From: Chirona hameri | Taxonomy: Eukaryota; Arthropoda; Thecostraca; Balanomorpha; Balanidae | Direction: 5' to 3' | DNA: 64,000 nt | NCBI GenBank assembly: GCA_036785665.1 | Contig: JAXIVJ010001946.1 | Coordinates: forward strand, 28,501 to 92,500 | Shown here: positions 24,201-34,051 of the stretch, one piece after another | Layout of the letters: every line of letters starts with the position of its first letter | Numbering within the stretch: the stretch's first letter is position 1 | Notes under the pieces: model-generated | What the model saw: only the letters and a program-made list of their open reading frames with translations | Told to the model about the DNA's origin: nothing | The model's database searches: none | Program-made: the position numbers and the translations under genes

Positions 24201-25289
24201 GGCGACACCTGAGGGATGAAAACATGCAGTCCGTCGGTCAGCAGGTGGTGTTCTTTGTCTCGCTCCACACGGGATGGGCGACACCTGAGGGATGAAAACA
24301 TGCAGTCCGTCGGTCAGCAGGTGGTGTTCTTTGTCTCGCTCCACACGGGATGGGCGACACCTGAGGGATGAAAACATGCAGTCCGTCGGTCAGCAGGTGG
24401 TGTTCTTTGTCTCGCTCCACACGGGATGGGCGACACCTGAGGGATCAAAACATGCAGTCCGTCGGTCAGCAGGTGGTGTTCTTTGTCTCGCTCCACACGG
24501 GATGGGCGACACCTGAGGGATGAAAACATGCAGTCCGTCGGTCAGCAGGTGGTGTTCTTTGTCTCGCTCCACACGGGATGGGCGACACCTGAGGGATGAA
24601 AACATGCAGTCCGTCGGTCAGCAGGTGGTGTTCTTTGTCTCGCTCCACACGGGATGGGCGACACCTGAGGGATCAAAACATGCAGTCCGTCGGTCAGCAG
24701 GTGGTGTTCTTTGTCTCGCTCCACACGGGATGGGCGACACCTGAGGGATGAAAACATGCAGTCCGTCGGTCAGCAGGTGGTGTTCTTTGTCTCGCTCCAC
24801 ACGGGATGGGCGACACCTGAGGGATGAAAACATGCAGTCCGTCGGTCAGCAGGTGGTGTTCTTTGTCTCGCTCCACACGGGATGGGCGACACCTGAGGGA
24901 TCAAAACATGCAGTCCGTCGGTCAGCAGGTGGTGTTCTTTGTCTCGCTCCACACGGGATGGGCGACACCTGAGGGATGAAAACATGCAGTCCGTCGGTCA
25001 ACAGGTGGTGTTCTTTGTCTCGCTCCACACGGGATGGGCGACACCTGAGGGATGAAAACATGCAGTCCGTCGGTCAGCAGGTGGTGTTCTTTGTCTCGCT
25101 CCACACGGGATGGGCGACACCTGAGAGATCAAAACATGCAGTCCGTCGGTCAGCAGGTGGTGTTCTTTGTCTCGCTCCACACGGGATGGGCGACACCTGA
25201 GGGATGAAAACATGCAGTCCGTCGGTCAGCAGGTGGTGTTCTTTGTCTCGCTCCACACGGGATGGGCGACACCTGAGGGATGAAAACAT
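18225..25289. repeat. 76-bp tandem array (about 93 copies)
   Basis: The unit contains GTCCGTCGGTCAGCAGGTGG, TGTTCTTTGTCTCGCTCCAC, ACGGGATGGGCGACACCTGA and GGGATSAAAACATGCA. GTCCGTCGG lies at 18301 and last at 25217, exactly 91 periods of 76 bp, plus one diverged unit before. There are no net indels. The main polymorphisms are ATCAAAAC/ATGAAAAC, GAGGGAT/GAGAGAT, CACACGGG/CATACGGG/CACATGGG and TGTTCTTT/TGTGCTTT. Confidence 0.98.
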
Positions 25290-25565
25290 GGTCAGTGTAG
25301 AACACGGCTTCGGTTGAGACTGATGTCAATTAGTGAAGACAGGAAGAATACAAAGTGACTAGCGTAACATGGTAAAAAGCCAAACATTTTCACGAATCTT
25401 GGCCTCTTTCAGTGTGCATCATGCAAGGACGTCGCCACGGGGGGGGGGGGGGGGGGGGCAGGCCTCCCAGGATCGCTCCAGCGGGTCCGGTCCCCCATAT
25501 TCGCAGGATTTTAACATTGGCCCTGTGAGGCTGCCCCCCTCCCCCCCCCCAAAAAAAACACTGCC

Positions 25566-25596
<31 letters not shown>

Positions 25597-26094
25597 ACAC
25601 TCAAAATGTGTGTTGACTCCACTGATGCACACCTAGTGTTGCGCCCCTAGGAAAGCAACGAGTCCTCATAAAAGCCTGCGTTACTTTTTAGCTGCAACGC
25701 TTTCATTTTGAGACTGACGTATTAAACATCCCATGTGGGGAAATTAGGAACACATCATGAGTGGTAGATTTTTCTCCTATCGCTTGAGCTCCTATCGCAT
25801 TCTGCAGCCCTTGGATGCTCATTGAACCTCAACTAGGGTGCGATATAACAATGGTTGGTTTGGGAAACTTTACTAAATTTAATATTCGTTCCCAGCTGGA
25901 GTCACCCCGCACAGAATGCTACTTTTCCAGATATGTGGAATGACAATTGCTGTTGAGGTATCACAAAATGGGACAGCTGATTACTTTAATAAAACAAAAA
26001 CGTTGATTTCGGGCGTTGTGACCAATATTGCAGATCGCTGGACGTTACAGTAATGGCATGAACAATTGAACAGGTACTGAGCAGTTTGCCACGG
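25290..26094. other. No recognised gene; G/C-run block
   Basis: A G-run (25440-25459), C-runs (25533-25582) and (CA)n (25583-25600) sit inside otherwise AT-rich DNA. No coding sequence. Confidence 0.5.
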
Positions 26095-26448
26095 GCCGGG
26101 ATGGCCTTATGGGCCATGGGCAGGGCCTGGGCCGGGCCTCAACTTTAAGGAAATCACTGGGCTCTGGACGGGCCTGGGCTGATAATTTTGAAGTAATGCG
26201 CGCAAGCTCAGGTCAGCTTAAAAATATTTTAACCAGCAGTTCACTTACACAGCAACACACTGTTGCTGTGGCTGTGGATTTTTGTTTTGTTTTGGTTAGC
26301 ATAGTTGGTTCATTGTTTCACATTTATAGTATACAAGTAAATTTGTTAGGATAATGATTGCAAATTTTGTGAAAATAATGATATGCTTAATCTGAACGGA
26401 CCGGGCCTGGGCCTCAATATTATGAATTTGACCGGGCCTGGGCTTGGC
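26095..26448. repeat. Diverged forerunners of the 31-bp array
   Basis: GGCAGGGCCTGGGCCGGGCC (26119), GACGGGCCTGGGCTG (26167), ACCGGGCCTGGGCCTCAA (26399) and ACCGGGCCTGGGCTTGG (26430) are scattered single copies of the array core within AT-rich DNA. They may be the seed of the array. Confidence 0.6.
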
Positions 26449-29400
26449 GTTTATGGGCCTGGGCCGGGCCGGGCTGGGGGTTGGTGGGCCTGGGCCGGGC
26501 CGGGCTGGGAGTTGGTGGGCCTGGGCCGGGCCGGGCTGGGGGTTGGTGGGCCTGGGCCGGGCCGGGCTGGGGGTTGGTGGGCCTGGGCCGGGCCGGGCTG
26601 GGGGTTGGTGGGCCTGGGCCGGGCCGGGCTGGGGGTTGGTGGGCCTGGGCCGGGCCGGGCTGGGGGTTGGTGGGCCTGGGCCGGGCCGGGCTGGGGGTTG
26701 GTGGGCCTGGGCCGGGCCGGGCTGGGGGTTGGTGGGCCTGGGCCGGGCCGGGCTGGGGGTTAGTGGGCCTGGGCCGGGCCGGGCTGGGGGTTGGTGGGCC
26801 TGGGCCGGGCCGGGCTGGGGGTTGGTGGGCCTGGGCCGGGCCGGGCTGGGGGTTGGTGGGCCTGGGCCGGGCCGGGCTGGGGGTTAGTGGGCCTGGGCCG
26901 GGCCGGGCTGGGGGTTGGTGGGCCTGGGCCGGGCCGGGCTGGGGGTTGGTGGGCCTGGGCCGGGCCGGGCTGGGGGTTAGTGGGCCTGGGCCGGGCCGGG
27001 CTGGGGGTTGGTGGGCCTGGGCCGGGCCGGGCTGGGGGTTGGTGGGCCTGGGCCGGGCCGGGCTGGGGGTTAGTGGGCCTGGGCCGGGCCGGGCTGGGGG
27101 TTGGTGGGCCTGGGCCGGGCCGGGCTGGGGGTTGGTGGGCCTGGGCCGGGCCGGGCTGGGGGTTGGTGGGCCTGGGCCGGGCCGGGCTGGGGGTTGGTGG
27201 GCCTGGGCCGGGCCGGGCTGGGGGTTGGTGGGCCTGGGCCGGGCCGGGCTGGGGGTTGGTGGGCCTGGGCCGGGCCGGGCTGGGGGTTGGTGGGCCTGGG
27301 CCGGGCCGGGCTGGGGGTTGGTGGGCCTGGGCCGGGCCGGGCTGGGGGTTGGTGGGCCTGGGCCGGGCCGGGCTGGGGGTTGGTGGGCCTGGGCCGGGCC
27401 GGGCTGGGGGTTGGTGGGCCTGGGCCGGGCCGGGCTGGGGGTTGGTGGGCCTGGGCCGGGCCGGGCTGGGGGTTGGTGGGCCTGGGCCGGGCCGGGCTGG
27501 GGGTTGGTGGGCCTGGGCCGGGCCGGGCTGGGGGTTGGTGGGCCGGGCCGGGCTGGGGGTTGGTGGGCCTGGGCCGGGCCGGGCTGGGGGTTAGTGGGCC
27601 TGGGCCGGGCCGGGCTGGGGGTTGGTGGGCCTGGGCCGGGCCGGGCTGGGGGTTGGTGGGCCTGGGCCGGGCCGGGCTGGGGGTTGGTGGGCCCGGGCCG
27701 GGCTGGGGGTTGGTGGGCCTGGGCCGGGCCGGGCTGGGGGTTAGTGGGCCTGGGCCGGGCCGGGCTGGGGGTTAGTGGGCCTGGACCGGGCCGGGCTGGG
27801 GGTTGGTGGGCCTGGGCCGGGCCGGGCTGGGGGTTGGTGGGCCTGGGCCGGGCCGGGCTGGGGGTTGGTGGGCCTGGGCCGGGCCGGGCTGGGGGTTAGT
27901 GGGCCTGGGCCGGGCCGGGCTGGGGGTTGGTGGGCCTGGGCCGGGCCGGGCTGGGGGTTGGTGGGCCTGGGCCGGGCCGGGCTGGGGGTTAGTGGGCCTG
28001 GGCCGGGCCGGGCTGGGGGTTAGTGGGCCTGGGCCGGGCCGGGCTGGGGGTTAGTGGGCCTGGGCCGGGCCGGGCTGGGGGTTGGTGGGCCTGGGCCGGG
28101 CCGGGCTGGGGGTTAGTGGGCCTGGGCCGGGCCGGGCTGGGGGTTAGTGGGCCTGGGCCGGGCCGGGCTGGGGGTTGGTGGGCCTGGGCCGGGCCGGGCT
28201 GGGGGTTAGTGGGCCTGGGCCGGGCCGGGCTGGGGGTTAGTGGGCCTGGGCCGGGCCGGGCTGGGGGTTGGTGGGCCTGGGCCGGGCCGGGCTGGGGGTT
28301 AGTGGGCCTGGGCCGGGCCGGGCTGGGGGTTGGTGGGCCTGGGCCGGGCCGGGCTGGGGGTTGGTGGGCCTGGGCCGGGCCGGGCTGGGGGTTAGTGGGC
28401 CTGGGCCGGGCCGGGCTGGGGGTTAGTGGGCCTGGGCCGGGCCGGGCTGGGGGTTAGTGGGCCTGGGCCGGGCCGGGCTGGGGGTTAGTGGGCCTGGGCC
28501 GGGCCGGGCTGGGGGTTAGTGGGCCTGGGCCGGGCCGGGCTGGGGGTTGGTGGGCCTGGGCCGGGCCGGGCTGGGGGTTGTTGGGCCTGGGCCGGGCCGG
28601 GCTGGGGGTTAGTGGGCCTGGGCCGGGCCGGGCTGGGGGTTAGTGGGCCTGGGCCGGGCCGGGCTGGGGGTTAGTGGGCCTGGGCCGGGCCGGGCTGGGG
28701 GTTAGTGGGCCTGGGCCGGGCCGGGCTGGGGTGTTAGTGGGCCTGGGCCGGGCCGGGCTGGGGGTTGGTGGGCCTGGGCCGGGCTGGGGGTTAGTGGGCC
28801 TGGGCCGGGCCGGGCTGGGGGTTGGTGGGCCTGGGCCGGGCCGGGCTGGGGGTTGGTGGGCCTGGGCCGGGCCGGGCTGGGGGTTGGTGGGCCTGGGCCG
28901 GGCCGGGCTGGGGGTTAGTGGGCCTGGGCCGGGCCGGGCTGGGGGTTGGTGGGCCTGGGCCGGGCCGGGCTGGGGGTTAGTGGGCCTGGGCCGGGCCGGG
29001 CTGGGGGTTGGTGGGCCTGGGCCGGGCTGGGGGTTGGTGGGCCTGGGCCGGGCCGGGCTGGGGGTTGGTGGGCCTGGGCCGGGCTGGGGGTTAGTGGGCC
29101 TGGGCCGGGCCGGGCTGGGGGTTGGTGGGCCTGGGCCGGGCCGGGCTGGGGGTTAGTGGGCCTGGGCCGGGCCGGGCTGGGGGTTGGTGGGCCTGGGCCG
29201 GGCCGGGCTGGGGGTTAGTGGGCCTGGGCCGGGCCGGGCTGGGGGTTGGTGGGCCTGGGCCGGGCCGGGCTGGGGGTTAGTGGGCCTGGGCCGGGCCGGG
29301 CTGGGGGTTAGTGGGCCTGGGCCGGGCCGGGCTGGGGGTTAGTGGGCCTGGGCCGGGCCGGGCTGGGGGTTGGTGGGCCTGGGCCGGGCCGGGCTGGGGG

Positions 29401-30661
29401 TTAGTGGGCCTGGGCCGGGCCGGGCTGGGGGTTGGTGGGCCTGGGCCGGGCCGGGCTGGGGGTTAGTGGGCCTGGGCCGGGCCGGGCTGGGGGTTGGTGG
29501 GCCTGGGCCGGGCCGGGCTGGGGGTGGGTGGGCCTGAGCCGGGCCGGGCTGGGGGTTAGTGGGCCTGGGCCGGGCCGGGCTGGGGGTTGGTGGGCCTGGG
29601 CCGGGCCGGGCTGGGGGTTGGTGGGCCTGGGCCGGGCCGGGCTGGGGGTTGGTGGGCCTGGGCCGGGCCGGGCTGGGGGTTAGTGGGCCTGGGCCGGGCC
29701 GGGCTGGGGGTTAGTGGGCCTGGGCCGGGCTGGGGGTTGGTGGGCCTGGGCCGGGCCGGGCTGGGGGTTGGTGGGCCTGGTCCGGGCCGGGTTGGGGGTT
29801 AGTGGGCCTGGGCCGGGCCGGGCTGGGGGTTAGTGGGCCTGGGCCGGGCCGGGCTGGGGGTTGGTGGGCCTGGGCCGGGCCGGGCTGGGGGTTAGTGGGC
29901 CTGGGCCGGGCCGGGCTGGGGGTTAGTGGGCCTGGGCCGGGCCGGGCTGGGGGTTAGTGGGCCTGGGCCGGGCCGGGCTGGGGGTTGGTGGGCCTGGGCC
30001 GGGCCGGGCTGGGGGTTGGTGGGCCTGGGCCGGGCCGGGCTGGGGGTTGGTGGGCCTGGGCCGGGCCGGGCTGGGGGTTGGTGGGCATGGGCCGGGCCGG
30101 GCTGGGGGTTAGTGGGCCTGGGCCGGGCCGGGCTGGGGGTTAGTGGGCCTGGGCCGGGCCGGGCTGGGGGTTAGTGGGCCTGGGCCGGGCTGGGGGTTGG
30201 TGGGCCTGGGCCGGGCCGGGCTGGGGGTTAGTGGGCCTGGGCCGGGCCGGGCTGGGGGTTGGTGGGCCTGGGCCGGGCCGGGCCGGGCTGGGGTTAGTGG
30301 GCCTGGGCCGGGCTGGGGGTTGGTGGGCCTGGGCCGGGCTGGGGGTTGGTGGGCCTGGGCCGGGCCGGGCTGGGGGTTGGTGGGCCTGGGCCGGGCCGGG
30401 CTGGGGGTTAGTGGGCCTGGGCCGGGCCGGGCTGGGGGTTAGTGGGCCTGGGCCGGGCCGGGCTGGGGGTTAGTGGGCCTGGGCCGGGCCGGGCTGGGGG
30501 TTAGTGGGCCTGGGCCGGGCCGGGCTGGGGGTTAGTGGGCCTGGGCCGGGCCGGGCTGGGGGTTAGTGGGCCTGGGCCGGGCCGGGCTGGGGGTTAGTGG
30601 GCCTGGGCCGGGCTGGGGGTTGGTGGGCCTGGGCCGGGCCGGGCTGGGGGTTAGTGGGCCC
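26449..30661. repeat. 31-bp G-rich tandem array (about 136 copies)
   Basis: The unit is GGGTTGGTGGGCCTGGGCCG followed by GGCCGGGCTGG. The first part is very regular. From about 28700 on, shortened units (loss of GGGCC) become frequent. A G-to-A change (TTGGTG to TTAGTG) is rare at the left and common at the right. Each unit has about five G-tracts of three or more on the plus strand. Confidence 0.98.
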
Positions 30662-31160
30662 GTGACGCACACTGGTCCGGAGTGATACAACACCTGCAAC
30701 ATCGACAAAGGAGGACATTCAGTATTGTCAGTAGTACTTTATTTAGGAGGCGTGACATGACAGTAACAACAGTGTGTGACACGTTTCAACTTTAACATCA
30801 TACGGACATGCATGGTGCTAATGGTGCTCATAGTCTGGGTCTGGTCGGCGATCCCTCGTGACCGTTAAAATTTAAACAACTTCATGAGTGTTAAGCTCAA
30901 ATGTGACGTACTTTGCATCAGAGTACTTACGAGTAAAGTAACGAGTCCGTTTTATGGGCGCCAAACGCCCAGCACCACCGGCGTGCCCGTGCACGTACTA
31001 AATCATGATCAGCAATGGCTTGCCACGACTGCGAATACGCCAGTGTCGTAATATTTATTAACCGTTAGTCGGAGACAGGCCAGGTCTGGCCTTACATAGT
31101 GTAGTGCCGTTGGTCCAATATACGTGGTAAGCAAACAAGTAAGCTTGTAGTAAGCAAACA
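30662..31160. other. No recognised gene
   Basis: Unique DNA separates two arrays. No coding motif or RNA gene was recognised. Confidence 0.5.
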
Positions 31161-31164
31161 AAGT

Positions 31165-31808
31165 TCGAGCCACACATAGGGGCATGCTCGAGCCACACAG
31201 AGGGGCATGCTTGAGCCACACAGAGGAGCATGCTCGAGACAGAGGCATACTCGAGCCACAGAGGGGCATGCTCGAGCTACACAGAGGGGCATGCTCGAGC
31301 CACACAGAGGGGCATGCTCGAGTCACACAGAGGAGCATGCTCGAGCCACAGAGGGGCATGCTCGAGCCACAGAGCGGCATGCTCGAGCCACACAGAGGGG
31401 CATGCTCGAGCCACACAGGGGCATGCTCGAGCCACAGAGGAGCATGCTCGAGCCACAGAGGGGCATGCTCGAGCCACACAGGGGCATGCTCGAGCCACAC
31501 AGAGGGGCATGCTCGAGCCACACAGAGGGGCATGCTCGAGCCACACAGAGGGGCATGCTCGAGCCACACAGAGGGGCATGCTCGAGCCACACAGAGGGGC
31601 ATGCTCGAGCCACACAGAGGGGATGCTCGAGCCACACAGAGGGGCATGCTCGAGCCACACAGAGGGGCATGCTCGAGCCACACACAGGGGGCATGCTCGA
31701 GCCACACACAGGGGGCATGCTCGAGCCACACAGAGGGGCATGCTCGAGCCACACAGGGGCATGCTCGAGCCACACAGAGGGGCATGCTCGAGCCACACAG
31801 AGGGGCAT
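31165..31808. repeat. 23-bp tandem array (about 28 copies)
   Basis: The unit is CACACAGAGGGGCATGCTCG plus AGC, with length variants lacking CA or GG. Each unit carries two overlapping-scale palindromes, GCATGC and GCTCGAGC. Long ORFs on both strands here are repeat translations. Confidence 0.95.
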
Positions 31809-32689
31809 GTTATTTGATAATAAATTGCATGCAGTGTTACATGCAGCACACTACAAACATGCTACCAGTTAGAACCAGTTTGCAAGAAGTATGTGTGGCA
31901 TATTATGCTAAGAAAATCGCCGACTAGCTCGTACGGTCACAATTTAAGCAAACATCACATTCCTCAGTGATATGACCGTAGTGTTATTGATCGTGTCCAC
32001 AAACTTAATTACATGTTTCTGCCAGGCGTGTTTCTGCCCAGCCAAAAGCTAACGACCATGCTGACGGACGCGATGTTAACCTGTGGGGTTCCCCGTAGTT
32101 GCATAATGAAGTACGACATGTTTGAAGTGCGGTAGCCGTTAACATGGGGGTACGTATAATCATGTGAAATAAATGGGTAGTTGACATTGGTTGTGATGAA
32201 TCATCACATCATCTGGGCTTCGCTAACGTGGAACACATACGCAATAGTATACCGATCAATCTAACAAGGTGACGTCAGAACTGCAAAGGTTATCAGCCAA
32301 CCTGAACTTATCGCGCAAATGGTCCATGTATTTCCACACGGCGCTATCGTGACCTTTTCCTTGTCTCAGGTAAATAGAAGACCAGGACCGCCTCGTCACA
32401 AATAACCCAATAACAGATGAGTCATATTTGCGCTCATATTTAGACCCCGCATGGCTTTCCGAATCCGCTTTGTGGGTATCAAGTGGACCAAAAAGTAATT
32501 GCCGTCTTACCGCTCGATCCGTCCTGGAACTCCATAAGTAATACTCAGCTCCACCGTCTCCCCTGTTTTACATGCACCGTATTCGCCCGCAAGCGGCAAT
32601 CATCCTGATGGGCGCCGTATTACCTCAGCAGCTGCAGCGCCCCTAATCCCCAAAACACCACCATCGCCACCACCAGTCATCGCGGTGAC
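31809..32689. other. No recognised gene
   Basis: Mixed DNA. A segment at 32605-32660 (GATGGGCGCCGTATTACC, CAGCGCCCCTAATCCC) resembles 13715-13765, a dispersed repeat end. Confidence 0.45.
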
Positions 32690-33605
32690 TACCTCCACCT
32701 GGCCTGAATCGTCCTTACCTGACCTGACCTGATCTGTCCTGACCTGTCCTGTCCTGTCCTGTCCTGTCCTGTCCTGTCCTGTCCTGTCCTCTCCTGTCCT
32801 GTCCTGTCCTGTCCTGTCCTGTCCTGATCTGTCCTGTCCTGATCTGATCTGATCTGATCTGATCTGATCTGATCTGATCTGACCTGACCTGAATCGTCCT
32901 TACCTGACCTGACCTGAATCGTCCTTACCTGATCTGACCTGACCTGAATCGTCCTTACCTGACCTGAACTGAATCGTCCTTACCTGACCTGACATGAATC
33001 GTCCTTACCTGATCTGACCTGAATCGTCCTTACCTGACCTGAACTGAATCGTCCTTACCTGACCTGACCTGAATCGTCCTTACCTGACCTGACCTGAATC
33101 GTCCTTACCTGACCTGACCTGAATCGTCCTTACCTGACCTGACCTGAATCGTCCTTACCTGATCTGACCTGAATCGTCCTTACCTGACCTGACCTGAATC
33201 GTCCTTACCTGACCTGACCTGAATCGTCCTTACCTGACCTGACCTGAATCGTCCTTACCTGACCTGACCTGAATCGTCCTTACCTGACCTGACCTGAATC
33301 GTCCTTACCTGACCTGAACTGAATCGTCCTTACCTGACCTGACCTGAATCGTCTTTACCTGACCTGACCTGAATCGTCCTTACCTGACCTGACCTGAATC
33401 GTCCTTACCTGACCTGAACTGAATCGTCCTTACCTGATCTGACCTGAATCGTCCTTACCTGGCCTGGCCCTGACCTGACCTGTCCTGACCTGATGTCTTG
33501 TCCTGTCCTGTCCTGTCCTGTCCTGTCCTGTCCTGTCCTGTCCTGTCCTGTCCTGTCCTGACCGGACCTGACCTGACCTGACCTGACCTGACCTGACCCG
33601 TCCTC
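32690..33605. repeat. CCTGA/TGTCC pentamer arrays and 25-bp higher-order unit
   Basis: Pure (TGTCC)n at about 32738-32830 and 33495-33560 and (GATCT)n at 32842-32880 flank about 25 copies of CCTGACCTGACCTGAATCGT plus CCTTA. The pentamer looks like the ancestor of the 25-bp unit. Located upstream of Tpst. Confidence 0.95.
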
Positions 33606-33780
33606 ATCATCATCATTTATGTGTTTCCTTGCATATAGCACATAAGTAAATACAGGAGCATTGAGGATGAGCGCAAAAACGAATTTTCGCTTAAATTATA
33701 GCGCTTCTACAAAGAAAAGAGAAAACTTAAACTGTAGCAGGGAGCGGCGGGATCGCCCCGGGGATCAGACCGTCTTGGCC

Positions 33781-33879
33781 TTACCTGACCTGACTTGATC
33801 TGATCTGACCTGATCTGACATAACCTGACCTGACCTGACCTGACCTGACCTGACCTGACCTGACCTGACCTGACCTGTG
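33781..33879. repeat. (CTGAC)n run before the Tpst 5' acceptor
   Basis: About 18 CTGAC or CTGAT pentamers end nine bases before the proposed acceptor AG. CTGAC matches the metazoan branch-point consensus (CTRAY). Confidence 0.9.
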
Positions 33880-33910
33880 TTCTGACAGGTGAGCCGGCGG
33901 TGGCGGCACC
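33880..33910 (+). promoter_or_regulatory. Tpst: Probable 5'-UTR splice acceptor and Kozak context of Tpst
   Basis: TTCTGACAG at 33880-33888 looks like a 3' splice site just upstream of the start codon, and GGCGGCACC before ATG is a good initiation context. The acceptor is followed at once by GTGAGC, so the site also reads as a 5' splice site. Upstream lies a (CTGAC)n run whose unit matches the metazoan branch-point consensus. The noncoding first exon and the promoter were not identified. Confidence 0.4.
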
Positions 33911-34051
33911 ATGTGGCGTCCCCAGCGTCGCTGGCTGGTGGCCGTCGGCGTGCTGGTGATGCTGGTGATGCTGCTGCACCAGCTGATGTCGCCAGCCTGC
34001 TTCGCCAGCGGCGACAGAGCAGCGGGACGGGAGGCGGCGCCCATCAGACCG
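33911..34051 (+). CDS. Tpst: Tpst coding exon 1 (signal anchor)
   Basis: This exon encodes residues 1-47: a short Arg-rich cytoplasmic tail, one membrane span of Val, Leu and Met, and the start of the lumenal stem. The proposed end is ATCAGACCG followed by GTACGG, which keeps phase 0 into exon 2. The exon end is supported by the downstream array, which repeats a diverged copy of the same GGAGGC-GC-CATCAGAC-GGTAC stretch. The open frame runs on through the array to 35215, but that part encodes only low-complexity Arg/Gly/Pro repeats and is taken as intron. A different donor a few codons away cannot be excluded. Confidence 0.75.

Noticed and set aside
18164..25289. Repeated 60-74 codon ORFs on both strands of the 76-bp array
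   Set aside because: Each is the same repeat read across units, ending at unit-borne stops. No single ORF is distinguished.
18225..25289. CRISPR array
   Set aside because: There are no unique spacers: whole 76-bp units repeat, and the surroundings are eukaryotic. The same applies to the 79-bp and 73-bp arrays.
26481..30473. Long Gly/Pro/Trp-rich ORFs, up to 472 codons
   Set aside because: The 31-bp unit keeps frames open by composition. Similar ORFs occur in several overlapping frames, as expected of a repeat.
31009..31927. ORFs of 190-258 codons on both strands over the 23-bp array
   Set aside because: Repeat translations (SSMPLCVARACP and HARATQRGMLEPHRGACSS types).
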